A DNA stretch of 62,000 nucleotides from Apostichopus japonicus (Eukaryota; Echinodermata; Holothuroidea; Aspidochirotida; Stichopodidae). This document shows, piece by piece, positions 46,373 through 56,045 of the stretch. The stretch is taken from NCBI RefSeq assembly GCF_037975245.1, contig NC_092577.1:4560001-4622000 (forward strand), given 5' to 3'. The translations under genes were made by a program, and so were the position numbers. The number at the start of each line of letters is the position of its first letter. Positions within the stretch are counted from its first letter, which is position 1. Below the pieces are notes generated by a model, which saw nothing but the letters and a program-made list of their open reading frames with translations, did not search any database and was not told the DNA's origin.

Positions 46373-46740
46373 GCCTGCAACTAACAAACTGTATTTATAT
46401 AATGGTGTATATTTAGGCCTCCAGAATAGGCTACTGCTAACTATAACTAATGACTGCATATGACCCTTCAGAGCCTAGCCTGTAACTAACAAACTGTATT
46501 TATATAATGGTATATAGATAGGCTTCCAGAATAGGCTACGACTAACTGTAGCAAATGACTGCATGCTGACTAACAAGCATAATGGTATAGTTAGGCTTCC
46601 AGAATAGACTACAGCTACTGTAACATAACACATGACTGCATATGACCCTTCAGAGCCTAGCCTGTAACTAACATACTGTATTTATATATACTGTAGGCCT
46701 AATGGTAGTTAGACTGCCAGAATAGATTACAGCTATAACT
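46373..46740 (+). repeat. Tandem repeat of about 120 bp, three units
   Basis: The phrase CCTGTAACTAACAAACTGTA with TTCCAGAATAGGCTAC recurs about every 110-125 bases. It lies in the intron between protease exons 1 and 2. Confidence 0.82.
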
Positions 46741-47008
46741 GTAAGACAGACTCCACAGGAAATACTTGTGTCTATTAATATGACACATAAAAGGAAGCTT
46801 GGAAGAGCTCTGCATATGACTCATTTTTGTACTTGACTTGTAAAGTGGTGGTTATGCAATTTTTGTGACTACTGTAGTTTACAACCTGACTTTAGACTAA
46901 ATAAATGTTTTGTGAGTTGCAATGTAAGAGCAGAAAACACAAATGCTTCCGGCATGTTCACGTAATTTCTTCTCCGTGGCTTGTCTCCCAAGTCTATAAA
47001 ATACTCAC

Positions 47009-47204
47009 AAAACTTCAATGTTTCCCCATGAAGTTACAGCCCACTGATCGGAGATGAGAGTAACTCCAAAACGGGGTCCTCGAGAGAACTGAATGTACCC
47101 TTGCCAGGGCCATGTCCCCGACGTGGCTTCGCTCCCTCCGAAGAATCGTGGTGACAACTGGGCCGCTGGATTTGTGCCACAAACGCCCGGGGCATTAATG
47201 GCTC
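47009..47204 (-). CDS. Trypsin-fold domain, exon 1: activation region and lost His57 motif
   Basis: A 196-base exon, phase 1 in and phase 2 out (GTGAGT donor). It starts with VCGTNP, the usual Cys1 of a light-chain tail, and runs into SPRFFGG, aligned to the R-IVGG activation site with Phe at positions 16 and 17. The block LISDQWAVTSWGN aligns to the family block around W-V-x-T-A-A-H-C. The catalytic His57 becomes Gly and Cys58 becomes Asn. The partner Cys42 is also gone (FGVTLIS where CGGSLI is usual), so the 42-58 disulfide is lost cleanly. Known of the family: without His57 no classical serine protease activity is expected. The alignment continues smoothly into the next exon, so a missing small exon carrying His is unlikely. 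Confidence 0.88.
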
Positions 47205-47925
47205 CTAGACGTGACAACAAAATCAAACAGAAACATTTTGTCAGTAGGACCAATGGTGAATATTGATATCAGTGCAGTTTTTGCCACGACCTTTGACCTG
47301 ATAAGAAACCTTTAAGGGGATTTATTTATTCTAATGACTCAAGTCCATTTAACAAAGTTGCTGAAATTTTCTGCTCTTTCCACAAAAACCTCATCCTAAT
47401 TTAGCATATACTGTATGGCATCATGGAGATACAGATTATTTTATTTTCTTTCAATTTTGTCAGGCAATGTACTGTATGTACAGCAAAAATCAAGCGATTG
47501 AGCTGGAAATATGTACTATATAAATTTGATTGTGTCGTCAATTGCAACCCGTATTCATTAGGGATTAGAAGCTGGCTGGCAGGCAAACATACACACGTTT
47601 TTAAGCAAAGACATTTTCTGCAGATTACAAAACACATTGTCTGAGACTGAGGGGAATTTTAACAACTGATATCAAATGAAATCAATAGTACAGCCTTTTT
47701 TGTCTATTAGCTTGCTGTGAGTTTTTCTGTGAGTCTACCATACTGTACGTACTGTATAACACCATTCAAGTCACATAATGCTTAAATTTATAAGGTTTGT
47801 AAATTATGTACAGTGATTTATTCAGATGTTGTGCAATAATAGAGAACTCCGATGGCTCTTATTAAATGAATGAGAGAAATGAGGGATCTTTGTCAGATTA
47901 TGATAACGTGTAAAAGTATTGAGAG

Positions 47926-48031
47926 GGCCTGACGATTCCATCCTAGCACTGAGGACAGAGGCTGAATGTAAAAATGACCACTTGTCATTCAGCCTCTGAA
48001 GAAGATCCTGCTAGGATCGAAACCTCAGGCC
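47926..48031. repeat. Inverted repeat made from two copies of the GATCCTAGCAGGATC repeat
   Basis: The left arm GGCCTGACGATTCCATCCTA and GAGGCTGAATG faces the right arm CATTCAGCCTCTGAAGAAGA to CGAAACCTCAGGCC, giving arms of about 45 bases and a hairpin-prone structure. The same sequence occurs singly at 33365 and 45482. Confidence 0.82.
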
Positions 48032-51000
48032 CATTTACTTTTGAACATTCTCGTATGGGGTATAAATGCCCACATACCAACACTTGATAGCTAATAATAC
48101 AAGATCCAGAAATTGACTGTTAGAAATAGTTGTACTGTAATGCTTCATATATATACTGTATCTCACATTCTGCACCCCTTTTCAAAAGCCCTAAACTTGC
48201 TTGTAACCCTAAATGAGCTATATATATTTTTCATAATATTTGCCATTATAACAAATAGATTTCATTCCTACAACACTAATATGTTACAAACAATTATCAT
48301 TCTTTATCATTCTCAGGTTAGATGGTCTGGTGTCGCCCTCTGAAATTCTCTAAGTGAAAACATTAGAAATAATAGCAAATCAATTTCATCTTATAAAAGA
48401 CATCTTAAGCATTTATCTACTCAACGAATAATTTCTGTATAGTTCTGCCTTATTATGAGCATTGTATTACTGTTTTCTAACCCAGTTCTGTGTAACTCCC
48501 TATGTGTATGTTTTCAATGTGTTTTAATATTATTATTATTTTTTTTTTTCTCTATCTAAAATCTATTTTCTCGTTTACTTTGTAAGGGACCAGACTCAAA
48601 AATTCATGTTACTTCTGATCCCACCGCCTCATTGCTATATAACTAGATGTATTACTTCATTTGTGATTTAACGGCAGAAATAAACGAAACGACATGCTCT
48701 TACACCCGGGCTCTTCAGTGGATGAGCAGTTTGCTAACTATTTTTGTTTGATTTTCATTTTAGATTACGATAAAGACTGTAATCATAGTGGAGAATTATT
48801 TCATTTCCTTTTAAATTACGGTCATCAGTTTTCTATATACATTTGCATATTTTTTCGGCAGGATGATTAAGCACCATTGTTGGCACTAAACAAAGCCACA
48901 CACTGTACCTCCAAAGCCGCCCTCTTGTAAAAAAAACTGTAGTGTCATTCTCGGTGAGACGATATCTCAGAGTGACACAATGCAGAATCGTTCGTGCGTG
49001 AAATCATATATGACCCAGTATAGTCTACTGTTGTACCGTACCTGAGCAGACAATTTTAACTAATTTCTGTGCCTCGGTTCTTTTTTAAACCAAACCAACA
49101 CGGAACAAAATATGTAAATACTGTCAACCAATACAATATATTTACATGTATATACTACAGTCTTATGTACAGTAATGTCAGTACATCCACTGCACTTATG
49201 ACCACTTCTAAGGTAACAATGACTGTCTGTGAAATGTCAGCAAAGGATAATTTCATGACAGTTTTTTGTTTTGGGGGAGGGGGAGATGATAGTGGAACAA
49301 TGGAAAGGAATGGGGTAGGGGTGGGGAGATGGTAGGGAAATGGAGCGACAAGAAAGTACAGTAAACAGATTTGCCAGAGTGGGATTCTTAATGTATGGCT
49401 GATAGCCTATACAAATGGTCCATGCTATTAGAAGAAGTTAGCAAGACAAGTTTGGTACATACTACACACACTTTTCAGACTTACTCTAGAGATTTTTATA
49501 TATAACACAGATCAGTACATTGGTTATCTCATGTCAATTTCCACTCACTGCTAGACACTTACATGTTTTCATTCAGTCCTAAAAAGATCAGTTGCAACAG
49601 TTTATCAAATAAATTAAATTTCAGTCAAAATAAATTTAATCCTAAGTGTCACCACTTGTCATCATCTTGACAAAAATTGACACAAAAATAGATCTATAAC
49701 TAATTGCAGTTTACAGAGAACTAATTGTAATGCTTCATTAATTTGATTTGGTCATATTTTTTTATGATTTTTAGTGACTTTACTATATAGTACTCTTGAA
49801 CTTAGTGTACATAGTTGCTATGCAGATCAAGTATGAGCCTGCATGCCACAGGATGGAAAGTGGAAACATCCAGAATAGCCTACTACTAGAAATGACATGG
49901 TTGTCCCAAACAGGAAATAATTTTTTGAGAAATTATGCAAACTTGTGCACACAAAAATCCAGACTTATTGACTAAACATTGTATTTACTATTTACCGTAT
50001 TAAGTTAAGTATTAAGGTAAAATCCAAACATGTCTGACAAACAAGTGCCAAACTCCTTAAATATTACCTCATAAATGGCACTAAATAAATGTTGATACCT
50101 ATATACCTTGCAAATTGGGTTAAGTAGTAATTGATTACGGGACTGAGAAATTGGTTTACTATTAATGCATGTGCATGAACTGGCAGCATTAGCCAATAGC
50201 CCAGAATACTTTACAAGTTTTGCTGACATTATGTAAAATATATCTTTCACGCATCCACCGACTTAACCCTTACCGCACTTTTAATAAAATATATTATTTG
50301 TACAGTGAGCATGCATAACCGATAGTTTCGATCACGCAGTGGAAAAAAAAAAGGGAATCTCTTGTTAATTCTTTTCAAGTCTGTTGACAGCACCAGAATT
50401 CAGTAGAAATCACTAAACATTGACCCCAGCCATTGAATGGGCATTCCACTTCACTGCACATGAGTTTTTATTGTTCTGAGAATACAGTACAGTAGCTAAC
50501 CCAATGATGTCACAAGACAAAATGCTACATACAGTATATGAGTGTGCGGTTTTCAGCTGAAAACCGCACATTGACAATTGATGTTTCTAATAGAAGTGCT
50601 CAATCAACTTCAAGCACTCAAAAAAAACTTGCAATTCATTCTCCAAATATATACAATGTGGCAACCAGCATAATTAGTCAAATCACAATCTGCCTACATG
50701 CACCGACCCCACACACAGAATCTTCAGAATTCCCTTCCCCCCCCCCCCCCCCCGAAGCTCATTTAAAAGGAATGGATGCCTATAGGGAGCAGAGCTAGAC
50801 TATCAAATGGTAAAGTATAAAAGTGCAGACCGGGCAAGTTCAGAACTTCCGACAACATATGTATCCATGCATTGTTCATCGTGGAGGACCAGCAGTGACT
50901 ATCATGAACAAGTATTAAAGCGAGGGTGTACTGAGTGAAATACTGCAAGGTACAGAGTTAACAACGGTTTACATTATGTCAGAGATTTTCATGCTAAAAA

Positions 51001-51840
51001 ATGCTACAAGAAATGATAACATGCACAAATCAACCTCGATATGACCTTTGACCTCATCAATATTAGCATATATGTTGTAGCTTGTATCTTTTTACAAAGT
51101 TTTCTTTCTATTTTATTTCTATTTTTCTCTTCTTATCTCTCTCTTTTTTTGTGAACTTTGTGCAAAGATGGTTTAACCATCAAAGGTTCAAAAGTGGCTG
51201 AGCTCTCTATAGTCCAGCACAAAGGCAAGGTCATAGTCAGTAAGCTCCTAAGGTGGATACTCTTATTAGAGCCTATATATCAATACGTCCAGATGCACTC
51301 CTATCTCAGAAAAAGTGCCAAAATGAAGTGGGAAAAAATCTTTTTTGATACATTTATCAATCAGGACCTGGTTTCTTGTGGCTTGCATGTTGAAGAGCAT
51401 GAATGGAAGTAAATATGGTGCACAACAAATTGGGTCAATTGAGGCAATTTTAGACACCTTTAGGCCTCCCAGGAGCAGCGTACGAAAATTGTTCACTACT
51501 GAGTGAAGAGGTTCGTTTCCAAGTGACAAAAACTTCAGGCTTGGATAGCAAATAATCTGCATAGTCATGATACGGAAAATTGATGGTGCCATGAAAGGCC
51601 AACTTGTCAGCTATCCGGTGATGGGTAGCAATTAGCTAGTGAGAACTTCTATCTAGACTTAGAGACCACATTACTTTTGTAAAGCAATGGGCATTTTGAT
51701 GGGCGTACAGTATGCTACCTTAAGTAAAGCATACAGACTTTCATGGCTAATAGGAAGGCATGGCCATAAAGTAAAACAAAAACTATGCCAAAGACAGATT
51801 AGATGTTCTGCATTGCTTATATAAAATCAAAATTAAAAAT

Positions 51841-51912
51841 GGGTGGGGGAGGGGGAGGAGGGGGAGGAAGAGGGGGAGGAAGAGGGGGAGGGGAGGAAGA
51901 GGGGGAGGTAGG
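51841..51912 (+). other. G-run cluster (possible G-quadruplex)
   Basis: An almost pure purine tract with about ten runs of four or five G (GGGGGAGGGGGAGGAGGGGG and on). Confidence 0.75.
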
Positions 51913-53698
51913 CTGTACTGAAGACCCTTTAAAAAATGTTTCTTTGGTCAATAAATTATTGTACGGTAAAAATGATCATTAATTGGCAACCAAATTTAGA
52001 AAGAAAATCTTACTCGAAATAAGAATGAAGACATAATGTCACTCATACATTTTTCAAAATGTTGGAAAAATTTCCATTTTTTCTCTTTCCTCAACGACTC
52101 TTAATCACATCTACACCTTTATTCAGACAATTTATTTGGGAGAAAATGTCCATATATTCAAGTTTTACTTCGGACTATATTTTGGAATGAAATTTGACTA
52201 CAGTCAATCCAATTTCTATTTCTAGATAAGATTTGTATTGGGATTAGTATGGAACCAGTACAGAAATGTTTATTATCATTAAAAGAAAAGAAATTTAAAA
52301 AAAGATTACATCTAGTCGTGGTAACCAAAGGGTGACTTCAACACTGAGTCTTTAATACTGTACAGCAATTAAGTCTGTCTGGAAAAAACTCTAACCATAC
52401 ATACACTCCAATTTGTCTTTGCTGTAAGCGCATACAAACTAAATGCAAAAATGAATATTCTACAAACACTAGTTGTGTTTTTAAATGGACTCTCTAACCT
52501 GTTTTGCCTTTGTTTGCTTTCAGTTTTGATTGACTTTTCTTTTGTTTCCTGTCAATTCTTCTATTTCATTCTTTCTTTTTGTTGGTCTCATTTCTATGAC
52601 TTCTATGAATCGTGGGTGGATACGAAAAGGGGAACCATGCAGTGCAGTTAACTATATTTACTGATAAGAACTAACCAAGCGATAACTCCACCTACGATTG
52701 CCAAGCTCATACAAATATTCATACACTAGCTGATATAGTGCTTTATTCTTCTGTTTTGCCATTTTTGGTTGTTCATTTCCTGCTTGTTCGTTTGGTTTTG
52801 CTTTGTCGTTTCATAACATAGTACTTGATCCACCATTGGTGTCAGGGCTCAAATGCCCTCAGTGCCCCTAAACCACTTGCCCTAAATGCCCATTAAGTTA
52901 AAAAGCCATCCGTTACCGATGGCAACGACTGCTGTGCCCCTAGAAACAAGTTCATGCCATAGGTGACTGCATCTAATTATCCGAGCTACGGTTGTGAAGC
53001 AGCTTTGAGAAAGAAATGGTGTAGAAGTAGGAATGATAACATTCATCATTCCTATTTTCTGTCATCATCATTCCCACATGTTTTCTCTCAATTATGGAAA
53101 AATGCTAATTGCTATAGTTATACGCTCTACATCTGTTTTCTACTTGTTTTTATTTATTTTTTCTTGGAGGGGGGGGGGGTGTGTGTTTGGGTTTTTTCTT
53201 CTACTTGCTCTATATTCTACATCAACACTTGCAACTGATGGGAAAATATTATTTAATTTTCATAATTGGAGAAAACGCAATAAAAAGATAAAAATATTAG
53301 TAAATTGCGCAACAACAAAACAAACCATTACGGCCTCCTCTAGTGAATCCAATCTCTGAATGCGGACAAGAAACAAAATCAAACAACATCTAACAAATTC
53401 ATTTTTATGCCAAATATCACAAGATTGTATTGAAACATGTATTAAAAATTAAATTGTTTATTAAGTAAATCACAAGGTAACATTAGGTGTTATTCCACTT
53501 TTTATTCTCTTTTTTTTACCTTTTTTTGTTGTCTTCTTGAGAAAGAGCGAGAGCTATGATCTTAAGTAATCTATGGCCAGATTTTATACAAATTATATTT
53601 TAATAATTATTAATTATTATTTTATACATATTTTATAACAAATGTAGCAAGATAGGTTTCCTACATTACCTTGTAATTGAGAATGGTTTACTGTAGAT

Positions 53699-54182
53699 CA
53701 GGGTTTCCCTAACTTTTATCCCCCCACGAACCCCCTGTGGATGTCAGAGTTGTCCAGGAACCCCCAACTTTTCATTATTATACTATAACGTGCATAACAG
53801 TGCTTTGTAAAAGATCAAGTGCATCATGTAATATTGTAATGAAAAAAATACAAGAGATGAACATATATTTATTTGGAAACTTTAAGATCAGATCACCAAT
53901 TGTATCACGCATCGATCACCCATCACACACGATGAGACGGGTGCTCCTGTTTTTTTATCAAATGCACGGTACGGTACTACTATGGCAACATATGCGTATG
54001 GAACGCGAAAAGAGTTTGTCGATTGGTTCGACTTTTTTACATTACTAAATGATATGATATATATCATATTTTAGTTCAACAAAAAGTACTCTAGATTTGA
54101 CCTTTAGAAACATCTCACGAACCCTCTCTGATGGACTCACGCAACCCCTGCGGGTTCATGTACCCCAGTTAGGGAACCCCTG
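53699..54182 (+). mobile_element. hAT-like short element, family 1, second copy
   Basis: The ends read CAGGGTTTCCCTAAC and, on the other strand, CAGGGGTTCCCTAAC. The flanks CTGTAGAT and GTTTAGAT match at six of eight bases, a decayed 8-base duplication. The inside matches 13449-13776 in opposite orientation (the TGATATATCATAT stretch and GCGTGAGTCCATC on the minus strand). Confidence 0.85.
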
Positions 54183-54408
54183 GTTTAGATATTAAAGAGG
54201 GCACGTACACGCAGTGTTCAATGGGGTTTCGATACGATATTTCTTGTAAACCAAACAACTATTGACACATGTCTATTGCAGACGAAATTTAAAATGGACG
54301 ATGCTGACCTTGGAATGCATTTCATTCTACTCTAAGGTACATGCTGACAGTTTATTACGTTGTCTTATTGACTATTACAGCACAAATAGACTACAGTATG
54401 TTACTTAC

Positions 54409-54525
54409 CAAATTGGCAGTAAGCCCCCATGTAATTGTCAGGACATTCACAGGTGGCACTTTCGCCATCTTCACTAGTGTAACATGTGCCTCCATTCTCA
54501 CATGGACTAGAATAACAGGCAGTGG
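54409..54525 (-). CDS. EGF-like domain exon (EGF 2)
   Basis: A 117-base phase 1-1 exon (AG before, GTAAGT after). It encodes a second six-cysteine EGF module with exactly the same spacing as EGF 1 and the shared stretch TSEDGESATCEC. Both flanking splice sites also resemble those of EGF 1, so the two exons arose by tandem duplication. The intron between them holds a 76-bp minisatellite (54782-55560). The next exon in frame is the protease exon at 47009-47204, after an intron of about 7.2 kb. That junction is phase-compatible but not proven. Confidence 0.87.
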
Positions 54526-54781
54526 CTATACCAATACAGAAAGCAAGAAAACAATTGTCACAGTTGTATTAATGATATTTGAAATGACTTCTCTTTTCCA
54601 TATTTTTTTTTCTTTTTCGGTGGCCTGGCAAATGAATTTAAATTTTTTTTAATCAAAATGTTATTGTTATAAGAACTTAATATATAGAAGTGCATAGAAA
54701 TATAACATTATAACCCCTGATACTATAACACACTACCATACAATATACTGTACACTAACAAAATCACTGATAACTCCACTC

Positions 54782-55560
54782 AGGAAGCCAATGCCAACGG
54801 CCCTTATAACACCAATAGCAATGCCACAGGCTCAACCACTAACAATACCACAGGCACTACCATGCAATGCCAAATGCCCCTGGTAACACCAATAGCAATA
54901 CCACAGGCTCAACCACTATCAATACCACAGCCACAACCATGTAATGCCAATGCCCCTGGTAACACCAATAGCAATACCACAGGCACAACCACTATCAATA
55001 CCACAGCCACAACCATGTAATGCCAATGCCCCTGGTAACACCAATAGCAATACCACAGGCTCAACCACTAACAATACCACAGGCACTACCATGCAATGCC
55101 AAATGCCCCTGGTAACACCAATAGCAATACCACAGGCTCAACCACTATCAATACCACAGGCACTACCATGCAATGACAATGGCCCTGGTAACACCAATAG
55201 CAATACCACAGGCTCAACCACTATCATTACCACAGGCACCACCATGCAATGACAATGGCTCTGGTAACACCAATAGCAATACCACAGGCTCAACCACTAT
55301 CAATACCACAGGCACTACCATGCAATGACAATGGCCCTGGTAACACCAATAGCAATACCACAGGCACAACCACTAACAATACCACAGACACAACCATGTA
55401 ATGCCAATGCCCCTGCCAGTAACACCAATAGCAATACCACAGGCACAACCACTATCAATACCACAGCCACTACCATGCAATGACAATGCCCCTGGTAACA
55501 CCAATAGCAATGCCACAGGCTCGACCACTAACAATACCACCGGCACAACCATTCTGTGCC
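54782..55560 (+). repeat. 76-bp minisatellite, about ten units
   Basis: The unit has CCTGGTAACACCAATAGCAA and TACCACAGGCTCAACCACTA, repeated at 75-78-base steps. It gives Asn-Thr-rich open frames on plus that are by-products. It sits in the intron between the two EGF exons. A single-unit version of the same locus is at 59876-60105. Confidence 0.93.
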
Positions 55561-55928
55561 AATGTCAACTGTTTGTACCACTGCCTCTGTAATTGCCATG
55601 TCAATGGCATTGCCGAGGACAATGCCATTCAAATGTCATGGACACGTACTACCAATGCACGGCACAGATCCAAAAAGGTGTGAGTTGTACATCTCAGTAT
55701 CAGAAAATTTCTGATAATGTTCATGGGACAGTCTGAATTTGGCAAACAATAAACAGATCCTAGCAACTTCATCACAATAAACTGTAATATCATTTGCTCA
55801 CATTGATTGTCAGGGAGCAATTATAAGCATTCAGTCCTTGTATATGTAATAACTAGCAAGTACTCGAAGAGCCAAAAACATCGAACTCTAAGACTGCGGT
55901 ACTTGGTAAGCGCAGCATTGTTACTTAC

Positions 55929-56045
55929 CAGATTCGCAGTAAGCCCCTATGTAGTTCTCAGTACATTCACAGGTGGCACTCTCCCCATCTTCACTGGTGG
56001 TACAGGTTCCTCCATTCTCACATGGACTGGGATTACAGGGAGTGG
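55929..56045 (-). CDS. EGF-like domain exon (EGF 1)
   Basis: A 117-base exon with phase 1 borders on both sides (AG before, GTAAGT after) encodes a six-cysteine EGF module. Cysteine spacing is x4, x5, x10, x1, x8, with the usual CENGGTC stretch and an aromatic-Gly turn (YIGAYC) before the last cysteine. There is no Asp/Asn calcium-binding signature ahead of the first cysteine, so it is probably a non-calcium EGF. It is the most upstream exon I can find; the signal-peptide exon must lie further 5' (higher coordinates) or outside the window. It is a clear duplicate of the exon at 54409-54525. Confidence 0.88.

Larger units (their letters stand above)
47205..54408. other. 7.2-kb intron (or intergenic stretch) between EGF 2 and the protease exons
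   Basis: No exon was recognised. It contains the inverted pair at 47926-48031, a 17-base C run at 50737-50753, the G-run cluster at 51841-51912 and the hAT-like element at 53699-54182. If the EGF exons belong to another gene, its end and the start of the protease gene would be in here. No promoter could be identified. Confidence 0.5.
1522..56045 (-). other. Gene model: EGF / inactive trypsin / Frizzled / CUB-LDLa mosaic protein (partial)
   Basis: Twenty-six exons on the minus strand join in frame into 5442 coding bases (1814 residues). Seen directly: every exon has an AG before it and a GT after it, and the phases match at every junction. All junctions are phase 1 except the two inside the protease fold that are phase 2 and phase 0. 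The order is EGF x2, trypsin fold, Frizzled domain, then nine CUB and ten LDLa or LDLa-like modules. Known of the families: these are secreted or membrane-anchored extracellular modules, as in MFRP (CUB, LDLa, Frizzled), corin (Frizzled, LDLa, trypsin) and ovochymase (trypsin before CUB). The order here matches none of them. No signal-peptide exon, transmembrane segment or stop exon was found, so both ends are open. The weakest link is the 7.2-kb intron joining the EGF exons to the protease exons; the EGF pair could belong to a separate gene. Confidence 0.8.

Noticed and set aside
43464-47204. An active secreted serine protease
   Set aside because: The His57 and Ser195 positions are both replaced, so classical activity is not expected.
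54944-55592. Asn/Thr/Gln-rich secreted repeat protein on plus
   Set aside because: It is produced by the 76-base minisatellite; the frame shifts with unit length (75-78) and breaks repeatedly.
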